DNA from: Neelides folsomi
Taxonomy: Eukaryota; Arthropoda; Collembola; Neelipleona; Neelidae
DNA length: 64,000 nt
Direction: 5' to 3'
Assembly (NCBI GenBank): GCA_034687125.1
Contig: JAQGBZ010000125.1
Span: 62,001-126,000 of the forward strand
The position numbers were made by a program, and so were the translations under genes. Below the pieces are notes generated by a model. That model had not been told where the DNA came from. It was given only the letters and a program-made list of their open reading frames with translations, and ran no database searches. The stretch's first letter is position 1, and each line of letters opens with the position of its first letter. Of this stretch, positions 46,201-61,200 are shown piece after piece.

Positions 46201-49200
46201 TTGACTAATTAAATCCCAATGACCCAAATGGAATGTGGCCGTGGAGTCTCATAGGAACAAATGTGGAGTTGTCACGACTTTCCTCGAACCCCGTTGATGT
46301 GGATTTTAACTTTGGGGTGACTTTCCTTCAATATCTTCACGGCGTCCTTGGATATCTTGATGTATTTGAATATTCAAAAAATTATTAAAAGTTTAGGTTT
46401 TTTAATCATGCTTGTTAATTATAAAAATTATGTATTAGCAATTAAGTATAAAATAAAAATTGGATGTGTAGTAAAAAAAAATTTGATTAAAATATCACCT
46501 TTGTTTCACCGAAAAACATAAGAGTTTTCAATTTGGAAACGTTATTAAAAGCGAAAGTACAAGTCCTGTCAGTCACGTCATTGCCAAGTCCTTTAAATGC
46601 AATTTCCTCAATCTCTGCATTAAAAACGCAATACATAGTTTAGAATAAAATAATATATGTAATATAGGTTATCTTACTTATCTTCATTATCTTCATAATT
46701 AGTAATATAAAATGTCAATTGTTTTTTAACAATAATATAAAAAGTAAGCACGTTAAAATTGAATTTGAAATTAGCGAGGAAACCTCTAAGATCAGAAAAG
46801 GAATATCCAGTTTTCAATGATCCGAATGGCACAACCGCTGAATCAATCCCAGTGAAAGCAAAATCAGTGACGGAAGGCATTCTTGCTCGGATTCGGATTT
46901 TCTTCAGTTTCTTCAAATAGCACAAAATGGTTTGAATGTCCGTGTCGTCGAGTTGAGCCAATGACATTTTCTTATATTGGGATTGGATTTGAAATCTGCC
47001 ATAATATTCAAATCTTGGCCCGTCGTAAATTCCAAGTTCGGTCAGATTCGGAAACGCTTGTGCTATCAGATGGACATCGTAAGAACGGAAAATCGACGGT
47101 TTGTCCGTGTGGATTACATTCAACAAAAGTTCTTCCATTTTCAAAAATTTTGTATCTACCATTGGAATAAACTGGAAAATGAAAATTAATATAATCATTA
47201 AAGTTATGAAAATGATGAAATGACATTGCTGATTTCTTGTTATTATTTTATATGTAATTTGAGTAGGTAAGTAATTTTTGTAAATTTTAATGTAGCAAAC
47301 TATAACCTGCCCAACTCCAGTTGTGCTCAGTGAATCAATCGCAGCTCTTAGCGATCCCAATGTCTCTTTCAAAAACCCCATTCTGAATGATTCCATAAGC
47401 ATCTCTGTGTAATTCTCCATATCATAATCTTCCACAATGAGTCCCGGGGCATCCGAAACCAAAATCCCAATCTTGGTGTCGACTTCTATTGGAGGGATCA
47501 AACGTTCCAACAAAGACAAATGGTCCGGTTGTAAAATTATCTTCCCGCAAATGAATTCCTTCAATTGTGCCAGAGATTGAACAAAAGGAATGAAAACTTC
47601 CACAAAGTCCGGATGAATCATCATGATCCAATCCAAAGCAATGTTAAGATGCGTAATGTTGATTGGATGTGTGGTCCATCGAAATACCCGCAAAGTTTTG
47701 AACAAGTCGAGGAAATAAAAGCTGTAAAATTGATGATGCCAATCAAATTTAACTCTTTTCAAATTCCTACCATTTTTAAATAGAAATATCCCCAGCGCTG
47801 CTCCAAACTCTTCGTGGTCTTCGATATTGAGCGATGCGAATTCATCAGAATTGATCACGAGCTCGAAATCCTCAACGTTATGGCACGTGATCTCAAGCAT
47901 CTTAATAATGCTAGTTGTATTTGATCCTGATTTCTTCTGCTGGATCTTGAGGGTTTTGAAAGGAAGACGCTTAAGGAAAAACTTTTGATAATTCGTTTCA
48001 CGCAATTCGTAGATTTCCAAAAGGCAGAAGCTAAAGAATGGATCGAAGTAGATTCGGCTATTCATGGCTTTGAACGTTTCGAGAGCGCTAAAGTGTGAGA
48101 GGAATTTAAACGTTTGGCGCCATTTGAGTGTGCAATTTTCTAATTCCAAATGTTGAATGTGAGAAATGGATTCTTCAAGGCCTGCTTTTTGGGATTTCGC
48201 GAGAATTAGGTCCAACTGGCTTGAGTGGCAGTTTCTAATTCGCATATGAGTCCAGTGAGGGAAAAGAAGACCGATTGTGGTTTGGGACTTGAAATCCTCC
48301 ATGGCTGAATTCCTATCTGATTGGCTTTCTTCAATATGGAGCATGAATTGCTTTGCCGCGGTTTTGCGGAAAAAACGTTTTGTGCCATCGAACAAAATTA
48401 CTGTTTTGGTTCCCAGTTGAGGAACAAGGACGAATTCCCATCGACGACAAATGAGCCTACAGGTTTTTAGTTCACTTCCGGATAAATAAGAGAAAATTTC
48501 TTCTAAAACTGGTACCTGTGAAATTTTTAATTACTTAATTAAAAATCAATATTTTTTCTTTCGAGATACTTCTACACATATATAATAATACATTATGATA
48601 TGTGAAATAATAAGCCAATAATTATTAATTATTTAATTATTGTTTAATTATTTTAAAAAATTAAACTTCACCGGTAAATCTAAAGTGTAATCACAGCCAG
48701 TTAAAACCTGAGACTTTTTGCTTTTACCTTTCCTGTAAAATTCAAAATTTCATTAATTTTTTGTTTTACTTTTTGTGGGGATTTCAAATTTATATTAATA
48801 GTGAGCATTATATTATGTAATTAAATAAATGGTAATTATACCACATTTGAATAATGTTACGTACTTTGTGACGATTTCAATGTTGCTGCTTTTATTCAGT
48901 TGTATTCTCACTTCTTTCTTCATGTTAAATTTTAACTTAAATTATATACCTAATCCAACTTATTTATATTTAACATGTCAATTTAAAAGTTCCTTACTGT
49001 TAAAGTCTATTACTGTTAAAGTCTATATACGTGATCAAAAATTAATATTAAACTAACAATTAACAATTAAATAATCTCGTCATTGAATATTTTAAAATAA
49101 ATATTTTTTAATTTCAATAATATTAGTTTCTACTCCTACTAATTGTAAACTAGAAACTTCTTTTGTGTATTGTAGTGTTTGTAGTATACGGAGTATTTTA

Positions 49201-52200
49201 GTTAAGGAGATATAATGAATGCGACTATCTTCATTGTTTTGTTTTGGTGGAAATAATGGAAAAGATGAAGATGAACATACTAAATGTAATCAAGTAAAAT
49301 TCGAATCAATACATTCGAATTCACTATAAGAGATTAACATTAATATCGTAAATTGATTATATGGTGTAACGGTAAAAGTGAAAGGCATTACGTATGTCAT
49401 ATTGTTAATTAGAATAATACATAACTACTACATAAGTAGTACCATGTATGGTATGTAAGTATGTATTAATACATTAAAGCTTTCAGCGAGCTGTTTAAGA
49501 AAAACTTAAATATTTATATAACATACATTATAAATAAAATATGTGGAGATAATAATAGGTACGTAATGTACAAATAATTTACCTATAAGGATGATAAATC
49601 AATCACGACAGAAGATATTCTGATTGATAATTAATTTGTAAGTATTAATGAAAATTACTTGACGGGACAAATCCAGTGATGAAGAGAGGACATGGAGCGT
49701 AAGCAGTTTCACCTCCTCCAGTTTCATTCCAACAGCTCCAACCATCCCATGATCTAGGACACCATGGTCCTGAAAATGATTTTTATTTTAGAAAACATAA
49801 AATTCAAAGGTCTTCATATTTAACCTACGTCCATGATTTCATACTTGTAGGGAAGAATGCAATTTTTACTTTTACATCCATTACATTTACAAATATGTAA
49901 AATACTTGACTTACAATATAGTTAAGTAGTAGTTAAGTTTTACAATATTTGTATTGTTTACTTAACAATGTTTATTTAGTAATTAGGTAGTAATACACTA
50001 CCATATATACCATATATATTAGATTTGATACATATAGGTATTTAGCTTCATGACTAAACTTTCTTCAAGCTCATGTTCAAATCCAACTAGGCCTGATTTA
50101 ACAAATCTGTTAGGTAGCTCTGTTGGATCTCTAAGGTTTTGCGAGGATTTTTCCTTTGGAGATTCTGAATTCGTGAGTGTGAGAGTGCGAGACCTCATGA
50201 GAGTTTACTATGTGAATGTGTGTGTAGTAATAATGTTCGTTAGAGCATGTTATAGTCTGTTGTGTGTTAAAATGGTTTAGTTAAAGTGTCAAGTCTGGTA
50301 CGGGTCTTTGGAGAAATCCTCTTTGACTTCCTTATAATTTGAAAGGAAAGACCCGAGGGAGAATCTCCACTTTTAAACAATACTTGGAGAGGAATGACAA
50401 GAGACATGCGATCGATGGCTCCTTAATACTCATATATCAAACCATTATAAGAATTATACCATACCATGCATATCGCAATACTTTATACTTATATATCTAC
50501 TATTACCGAGATTCTCTTCCTCAGACGATGGAAAGATGAAAGAGATCTATAGGTCTACTTTTGTATTGTCAAAGTCATCAAATCATCACATTTGCTTTTT
50601 GACAAGAAAATGATTCTTGAAGAAAATGAGAATTCTACTTGTGATACTTCAAAGGGCTTCATCAGTTTCATGTGTTTATTTCTTCATCCGCTGATTTAAA
50701 TTACGGATTACGTAGTATATATTTTATATATATATATAGCATTTTCTCCGAAGGTTTATATTAGAATACTACGCACATAACAATATTAGACACAAATAGG
50801 TCACTAATCAAAATTTTGTCATTAAAGAAGTCTCGATATGACCTTGGCTTTAAATACAGAATACAGACATAGGATTATTTTTTGAAAAAATGAAAAGGTA
50901 TTTCAATTTACCGCTAACAATCAGCCAGGTTCTTTAGTTATTGTTTAGAACGCTACGCCTATAGTAGTACATCTGCCTGGATCATAAATCAATCAGAGAT
51001 TGATATGATATGAATTGATTCATTGTGGAAATGGAAAGCCAACACAAACAAGGATCGTACGATATTGATACGATTAGCTCATCAAGGTGATAAAAGTGAA
51101 ATCATATTCTTATTCGCATTTTTATCGTTTATATTATTTGTACCATTATTGGTATGTACATAACAAATACATAATATACTTGTACCTATATAAGTTTCAT
51201 ACAATACAGTGTACTCTATCTCGGATACATACTCTACATACTACACGTACTTAAGGTATATGAAAAATGCATACAAAAATACAGATTTATGTACAGAGGT
51301 TTAACTATGTACCTTGAGTATACTAGGAACATACTAATATTTATTATATTTACATACAGATATAGATATATCGAATAATAATAATATTATGTCGGTAAAT
51401 ATCACATGTTAATATGCAGGATAGAGATATAGGTGACAATTGTTTTAATTTATCTTTTTGTTTATTAAATATAAATACTTTAGCCCTGTTTTATCTATCT
51501 CCACTTGAATAACTTCGAAAAGGCTAGAGTGTTCTAGTTCTAGTTAATTGTAGTTATATCGGTCACTAACGTACCTAGTTTTCAATTAATGCAATGCGAC
51601 ATACGCAAAACGCAAGTCATTTTATGCCAAGCGAAATTCATTTGAACAACCTGTGCAAACATTAAATTTTTATAGGAAAATTATTACATAATGTAAAATT
51701 TTAAGTTATGATTATTATTTATTAATATATAGATGATTTGTAGAGGTTTCTTATACAATTTTTCCTTTAATTCTATTGCAATTGGTATATAATATATATC
51801 ATAAATAAATAGGTACGGACGGGGAAAATTCCATCAAATAACTTAAAAAATACTTGAAAAAGTCTGGCCAAGATAAAGCATAAATATTTAATCTTTGGGA
51901 ATTTTGAAGAGGAATCGTCGTCACTCGTTAGTTCGTTAGAAATGCTAGTCAAAACAAGATGGCAATTGGTTTGCTTCAATTAATAGTTATCTAGACATAC
52001 GTGGGTTTTTGTAATATACACAATCACATATCATCACAATTTGTTCAAATTTCAAAGAAAAGGGTTAAAGAAAAAGATGAAAAGAATTTTCTCTTTTGAT
52101 CACCCAACCATTTCATCAAGCTGAATCAATCAGCTCAAATGCATATTTTAATATTAAATTGAATATGTTTTTATGCACAATCGCGGTAAACATTAATTAA

Positions 52201-55200
52201 ATGGTTATTCAACTTTAATAAAAAATCAATATTTATTTCTTCAAATGCGAAGGTTCAATAATTGAAATCTTGGAATTTGGAACTTAACCCTAAACATCTC
52301 ATAAGATCGAGTTTTATGCCAACTCAAAGACCCTAACTCTCCCCTACGCAATTAATATCAAAGTGATGGTTTGTTATCAATCAATTACAAAGGTCTTTTA
52401 ACTCTGCTTTAACTTCCATCAACTCTTCAAACATCACTCTTAACATTGATGACTCAAAAATGACATTTTTCGTTAATTTGTTCTTATTAATTTAAATTTC
52501 ATTTTTATTTTCTATTTGTGTCAAGTCGTTTAGTTCAAGTTCTGGTTCTTAGATTTCAACCTATTTAGACAAAGGGTTTTTATTTAAACAATTTATTAAA
52601 TACATATAACTTTAAAACGGGTAGGTTTGTATGTCACATCATACATACACAGAGTATATTCAATTATCTATTTACAATATTTACATTTAACCATGTGGAT
52701 CATATATCATATTATACGACAATACAAAAACATGCATATAAGTACCATACACAACATAATTTAAGTAAGTTTGTATGACTATGTATAGAGAGTTAGACAT
52801 AGTTAGAATTTAAACTTCATTGAGCTTTAGTGGTTCATTGGTTTGGACTGGATGTTTGGAAGCAGAAGGGTGATAAGGGAAGTTGAAAGTCCTTTTTCAA
52901 TTACTATCATTAGGACTCAACCCCATATATATTTATATACTTACATACGTAAAAGAACATTCTGTTTCATTTAAAAAGTATATCTGAATATCAGATATAT
53001 TTTTATAGATGTATGAAGTTCTTTAGACTTCATTGGAAAGTGTCTAAAATGAAAGTATATTTGAATGCAATCCAGAACTTCACAACTCTCATATTACGCC
53101 GAGAATAATATTATTGTAAATAATAAGTAGTTACTTAATGTTAGTGCATAGCCTTCTGTATTTTCTCATATATAAAAATAGAGATAAACTAAATGTTGTT
53201 AGTTAATAGGTTAAAAAGTATTGACAAAATGAAACCATTGAGCTCAGTTTACATTTTTTGCGTATCTTGTTAATAAATAGTGAGATTTGAGCTAGGGTCG
53301 AGTAGCTTAATAAATACATAGGATAGGAAGGATATATGATTGTATTAGTATGCACCATATGAATATTACGTAGAAGAGAGATTGTAAAGCTGGTCATTCA
53401 TATGAAAGATATCAACATTATCGTGACATATTTAATATGTATAAGGGCAAGATAAAACTTCTACTTTCATTCAACATCCGATCAAAATGAAACTTGGGGT
53501 GAAATAATTTGGATTTAATAATTCACATTTCACAACACTTGTAGAATAAAGTTCAATTTGGAAAAACTTTTAGTTTTAAGAGGTTTTATCTTAAGTTTTT
53601 ATTCTTTAAAACTATTGAGTGAAAAGTTCGTCTTAATTTAAATCATTTTGTTTCTTTCAATATTTCCGTAATTTCGAAGGTCGGTAAATTAATTAAATCC
53701 TGTGATATTTGGACAACTTGGTTGAGTGGGAATTACGCGTCGAGGGGAAACTGCGTGTGCGGTATAAGAAAAGTGCTTATGTGAAAAGTTGATCAAATTA
53801 TAGAAGACCAAGGAAGTTGGAATTCCATAATTGCTCATTATAAAATATCAACTATGCCCATTCCCAGCCATTCCTTACTATAGTGGCCAGTATCAAATTT
53901 TAATATTTTAATTTAAACCCCAAAGCCCTACATTTTAAATAGTCAAAATGTTATGTTTAATACTAAAAACATTTTTGCAAATTGGAGCGGCGTCACTAGC
54001 TCTTTTCGCAGCTTTTAAACCAAAATTGGCACTAATTTTAATTAAAACTTTTCCAAGAGATTTAAGGTATTAAAATCTTATAACTAAATTTCTAATCAAC
54101 TAAAAATCTCTGAATTTAATTTTAATGGAAATTTTAAATAAATCCTAATTATTAAATATTTTTTGATATATAGAGGTTTAAAACGTGCGGCTCATTCAAT
54201 AATTCAGCTTAAATTAGCAATGGCGTTTAACTTAACAGTAGGAAAACAATTTGACTTGATTGCAAAAAAACACCCACATAAAGTTTGCATATATTTCGGT
54301 GATGAAAAATGGACTTTTGAGCAGGTAAAGAAAAACGACTCAAAATGGGATAAAAAAATGAAAAAAGAGATAAATATTTCAATTACTAACTTTGTTAAAC
54401 AAATTTAAATTACCAGATTGAGAAATTGAGCAACCAAGTAGGAAATTACTTCCAACAACAAGGATTCAAACATGGAGATTCCCTTGGGCTTTTGATGGAA
54501 AACCGTGCGGAATATATTGCCATTTGGCTTGGATTATCTAAAGTATTCATTATGAAAAAAATTCCCTCTATCTGTTTTATGTCATTTTATATCTAAATTC
54601 TCATGTGGAATGTCTCTTACAAACTTTATTTGAATCTCAAGATCGGAGTTGTTCCGGCTCTTATAAACTTTAATCTCCGGTTGGAGTCTTTACAACATAC
54701 TTTGAATGCGGCAAAATGCAAGGCTATCATTTACGGGAGCGAACTATCCCAAGGTATAATGAACCACGTAGTATTTATTTATCTTATTGTTTTCTCAAAA
54801 TATTATTAACCAAGCAATTTAAATCAAATATGTAGTAATACAAGAATATTTTACTTAGGTATTAAGATATATGTGAAAATAAAAAAATTTATAAATTGAA
54901 TTTAGCGCTATCCGAATTGTACGACATTGGATATTCAAAAAACATCCCAACGTATGGTTATGACCAAGAAGGCGGATTGCTCAAAAACTCAACCGATTTA
55001 ATTAAAGACCTCAAATCAGTTTCCATCAAACATCCCAAACCCGATAAACCCGTTTTGGCAACGGATAGTTTATTTTATGTCTTTACGTCAGGAACGACGG
55101 GGCTTCCAAAGGCAGCTTTTATCAAACATTTCAGGTGATAAAAAATATTTTATAGTTATCCCAAACAATTTTAGATTTATGCTCCACTGTGTAATAGTAA

Positions 55201-58200
55201 TATGTAACACTAACACAATTTACATTTATATTTATATGTTTAATTCCATCCCATTTCCATCTTTAAACGTGGATAATAATGAATTTTGGCGCCATATTTT
55301 AAGATTCTTCATGGCAGCTTATGGCGCCCATAATATGAACGGGATCAAAAGAGAGGATGTGATGTATTCGCCTCTTCCTTTGTACCACAGGTATTTTAAA
55401 ATAATCTTATTAATCAGTTCCCTGACCTTTTCCTTTGAACCTTTAGTTCTTTTGGTCCTTTGTGAATTGTTGAGGTAGCTGAGGTTTTTAAAATGAATGT
55501 TTGACAGTGCGGCGGGAATGTTGGCCGCCGGCCAAGCTCTTGTTTATGGAACTTCCATTGTCCTCAAGAAGAAATTCTCCGCGTCTGTTTACTGGAAAGA
55601 TTGCATCAACTACAATGTGACGGTAAATGGGTCTTTTCAATCTTTTCAAGCCTCCCACCACAATTGGAAAAATCCTTTGAACACAAATTGAAAATCCTAA
55701 TTTTATACACATTTTTTTCGTTAAATAGGTTATTCAGTACATAGGAGAAATTTGCAGGTAAATTACAAAAAAACTAATTTTTATTTAAAATGTTAATTTA
55801 ACATAAATATTACTAATAATTGTTTTTAAATTTTAATGCTAATTATAAAACATAAATGAGCATTATTATAAAAGAAGAATATTTGCGAACATTTTTTTAG
55901 ATATTTGTACAGCCAACCAGAAACTCCAGAAGAAAAATTGCACAAAGTACGGATGATGTTTGGGAACGGTTTGAGGATTTCTCTTTGGAAGGATTTCACC
56001 GACAGATTTAATATTCCACTTGTAGCAGAATTTTACGGCTCAACTGAAGGTATTCTTTCAATTTCAAATTCCAATAATATCATTTTTATACATTTTTTAT
56101 ATTTCAATATAAATTATTTTTTCAATATAAATACTTTACGACCAAATAACTTTTGTTTAATGTTGGGGAACTTTTTCTTTCAGGGAACTGCAACGTCAGT
56201 GAGTAAAAAACTTTTTAATTAACGATTCTTAGCTCATATGTCACATGTCTATCTGTTACACAACCCACATACAAAACATTAAATCTTATAGACTTTTAAT
56301 GACCATCAAGATTTATACGAAACAATGATGTGTACTTAATAGCTATTAAATACCTCAGCTATACCAATCTAGTACTTAAAAAATGCAATATTTTGGAAAT
56401 TGTATTTTGTGTATGAATAATAGCAAATATTGATGGACACATTGGAGCTGTGGGTTTTATCCCTCGTTTAATTTATCCGATCCTTCCTATGAAAATCATT
56501 AAAATGGACGAAATTACTGGAGAGCCTCTAAGGGATCCAAAAACTGGGCTGGCTATCAAATGCTCACCAAACGAAGAAGGAGAACTCGTCGGAATAATTA
56601 AGAAAGATCATCCAATAAGAGATTTCAAAGGGTAACCAAAACAACGTTTGTAGTTTAAGTTTAGCTTATCTGTAACTATAACCCTAAACAAGTTAATTAA
56701 CATTTTAACTTGTTATAAACTTAAATTAATAATTAACATTGCCCATCATAACCATAACAAAATTATTACATAATATTACTTTAATAATAAATTTTTACTA
56801 TACTTTTCAGATATGCAGATGAAAGTTCAACTCAAAAGAAAATCCTTTATGATGTGTTTTCCAAAGGGGATATGGTATTCAGATCGGGTAATTAAAATAC
56901 ACATCTCGAATAGTTTTCATAATAAATCATTAAATTTCTTCTGGTTCTCAAGGACATTATCAAGGGATAAAATGGAATAGGGATAGTTGTGGTATTATTT
57001 GATCTAAACTGTGTTTTCGACAGGTGATTTGCTCGTAATGGATGAATACGGTTACATTTACTTCAAAGACCGAACCGGAGATACATATCGATGGAAGGGA
57101 GAAAACGTCTCAACTGCAGAAGTGGAAGCTGTGATTAGCAAAGTTTGCGGGCTCAAAGATGCCGTGGTTTACGGAGTTCAAATCCCAGGGACTGAAGGTA
57201 AAACCCAGAAAAGATTATAGAGATAAAACGGAGATGATTAAAGTCAATATTATTTTTACGAATTTAAAAAGGGAGGGCTGGAATGGCGGCAGTTGTCGAT
57301 AAAGAAAATTCATTAAATATAAAAATGTTGGCCGAAGGGATTGTGAAAAATCTGCCAGCATATTCGCGACCCATTTTCCTTCGCACAGTCAGCTCCATCG
57401 ACTTGACAAGTAATTTCTCATATCATTATTTAGGAAATATTAAGGAATTTACCACATAAACATAAAGACACAAACAATTAATTTGAATTAATGAATATAA
57501 TTTTAAATTCCCTCTTTTATTCCCAGGCACGTATAAGATGAAGAAGTTTGAATTGCAAAAGGAGGGATTTGATGTAGGGAAGATTGACGATAAAGTTTAT
57601 TACTTTGATGGCTCAAAATTCATTCAGCTCACTTCGGAACTACACGAGAAAATACTTAATGGGAAAATAAGGCTTTAATAATTAATCAAAAAAATCACAA
57701 TGAACACCACAGCTCATTCACGCCACTGTTTTTCAATTAATAGATGATAAAAAGGAAGCTAACTGACAAAACATTGATAATGGTGGACCAATCCTATATA
57801 ATTTTAAATTAAATTTAATAGAATATTTTACTATTTTTACTAAACAATGCTGAACTATATTTATGCAAAATTGATAATTTAAATGTTAACTTTGTTTTGC
57901 TTATCAAATGCAATATGCAATCTATAATTTATATCATATCTACTATTTACCAAACACTATACATAAAATAACTGTGAAATAGAAATTAATAAATATACTC
58001 TAATTACATATCTTCTATAAACAATATGTAATTATAAGTATTTATTTATATAACAGTACCATCCTAAAATAATAAATACATAATAAATACAAAAATATAT
58101 GTGCAATATGTAAGTAGGTATTTGAAAACCAAATTACACATAACATCAATTTATTTAATTTTCAAGTAATAATGAATGTTAATTAAAAAATCTGAGTTAA

Positions 58201-61200
58201 AAAAACTTGAATAAAAAGATTAAAAGGAATAAACATATTTATTTATTATATAGTAAATCATATCGTAAATGTGATTAAATTTGAGTACAATGAAATAATC
58301 AGTTGGGTGGAATGAAGAGAATCTTGGGATGGTTTTGGATTTGTTCACAGGCAATTAAAGGGAGGGACGCGGGGAAAAGACATTTAAAAATATTCACTTC
58401 ACCTCTCTTTCCTCCCATTAAAAAAGACAAATGGGGAGAGGAAAAGTCATGTGGGAGATGCGAAAGATGCGAAACACACGTTCTCTCTCCAATTCTACAA
58501 GTTCCCTATAAAATGCACTAACATTAAGTATCTAGGGTATGTATATCTATATATATATCTGATATGCAAATTATACCAATACTATTACATAAATTCTACA
58601 AATATTCTCATAAATACACATGCAGATACAGAATACAAGTATGCTATGCATTGTACATAATATAAATAGTTTCCGATCTTCTCATCTGTTTTATATAAAA
58701 AAGTGAAAATTTCAAGAATTTCCAACTTATTTTTTTATTCCACATTCCCAATTGTATTCGTGTCCAATAAGTCTTGGGAACATTTGAATGGGTTCATAAA
58801 CATTTTATTGTTCAAATGTATCCAAATTCCTCTCGTATTCTTTCTCAATTGACTCATTGGAGTGAAGAAGCGAGGAATTAATTGAGTTATTAGGAATAAA
58901 CCCATTAAGCTTCATTCTTTAGTCGCATTACATTACACTCATTATTCTCATTATCTCCCCATTACAGTTTAAGAGGATTAGGGAAAAGTGTCCAGAGTGA
59001 GATAGAATAGCGCCTTTTAAATCTATGTACTTTCAAGAACCCTCAGTTCATCAATTTATCAAGGCATTACGCGGGATTGGAATGTCAACTGTTCTTTATA
59101 AATGAAAATTCGCTATATTGCGAATTTATTTAAATAAGGGATTTATATTTTACAACAACTAGATCTACTATGGTAAAAGTAAAAAGCAATACAAAATGTA
59201 TGTTTAAGGATTTAATTCCTTCCTTATCTTCAAAACGGTCCAGATGGTTTTAAAAGTGTGTAAAAACAATGGGCAAAGTGTTTCTAGCAAATCCTGGACA
59301 TTTTTGTAAAGGATTAAAAGCTTCTTATCCGTAATGAACTTGCAATTTAATATGCCAGCTGGCCAGTAAAAACCTTTTCAAAATTAGGAGATAAAAGCAG
59401 GAATGAAAGCTACTTAATTCTTAACAAATCTGGACGAAATTGCAGGGAAGGTTGATGATCCACTGGAGCATTTAATAATTGACTCTCTAGTTTCTGTCTT
59501 CAATTATAAATGAAATTCAATTATAAAATGGAAATGAAATCCGATTATTTCAATTATTTTCTAAATTAGAGCTCTGTTACTCTCTACCTATAAATCTTCT
59601 TTTAATTGTTTAGCTCAAATTTGTCCAAATCGATCATTTTACTAATTGTAATAACATTAACAATATTTTCGTATAATGATAATAATAATAATTGTACAAA
59701 ATTGAATGTATGGTAATTTTGTATGGTCTACTATTTTACTCAATGAAGGTTCTAAATTCTTCTAAACACTTCACCTGTTCCAATTTATAAATAAAGGCGG
59801 CCGATCTTACAAGGCCGTTTTTAATTCACCGAATTCCGAGAAGCGGAAGATAAATCAACGTCGGGTTGGAATAAAAATTCCAATTTCATTCTGAATCACA
59901 CGATAAATAATGTCGAGGACAAAACTCCCCATTCATTTCCTAATGGTAGGTCTAATTAAGAAAAGCACATTTGCTGGTTCAATTAATTCACTTCTCCTTT
60001 TACATAATCCACCCGGGCTCATTTCTCCAATTAATTCAAGGAGCTGAAAAGGAAGGTTTTTTCCAAACTCGCCCATCCGGCTCCTTTAATTAATTATTTA
60101 CATCACCAACATTTAGAAATTTATTAATTCCCGTGTCGGACTTTTGAATCCCGAAGCCGTAAAAGTGTTATCAGCGAATAACTTATCAACCCAGGTTATT
60201 ATTTAGCATAAAAATTGGGATTATTTAGAGCGGGATATTTAAATTTGGAATTTAATCAAGATGTTCCTTCGTTTATCATAGCGGTTTGGTTCTCGGGCAT
60301 TTACGCCCACTTGTCAACTTTGGTAAAAAAGTATTTATGGCCCGTTTCCAACTTATTTAAAAGATTCAATTCCCAACCACCACAAGGAATCAACGCCCAA
60401 ATCCAAGTCATCCAAGTTAACTTTTACGGAAACTTTTAATAAAACTCTCAATTTCAGCCCATGGAAAAAAATCTCTTCAGACCCATTCATCTCCACCCCG
60501 AAGGAAATGCTCGGCATAAAACCAAATAGAAAATGAGGGAAACCAATGAGATTCTCCCATTAAATTGAATTTTTTTTCTTTCTTTCTTTCAACCCAATGC
60601 AACCATTTCAATGACAATTCCCCTATGCAAATCTTGTCCTATAAAAACTTATGGTTTTAGCACTATGTATAACTTTAGTTAAATGACAATAAGATCTGAT
60701 ACTACATACATATATGCATATTATTGTAACTTTGTAACACATAACATATTGTATTTATCTTATAGATTATTTTTTAACATTATATGAATATTTACGCATG
60801 TATAGTGTAAGTAAAGAGATTTTCCATTAGATTGAGTTTTTTAAATTTTTGTGTCATTTTTACAATGATTTTTAAAATGTTTGTATTGAAGAGATAAACA
60901 TTGTTATAAATAACAACAACTGTCATTCAACTCCCCTATTTAACTGCCAAGTCAATGTCGTGTTGAAGTCGTGTTCAGGAACTTGGAACTCATTCACAAT
61001 CACCATGAATAATAAGAAACTACTTATTGAACTTTCAAGTTTATTGAACATAAAATGAAAAAAGAGGAAAATGTTCAAACCTGGGGAACTCTCGTTGTTC
61101 GTCAATTCTCCCGACTCCAAGCAGAGTTTTTCCTGGAGGGCGAGAAACTTATGTAAAAGATCTTCGTCAGTTTTGGGCTTCTCCACTCCATAAGTTCCAT

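Noticed and set aside
58303-58660. Plus-strand frames including a CGRCERC piece
   Set aside because: Zinc-ribbon-like by chance only; the rest is not protein-like and no splicing context was found.
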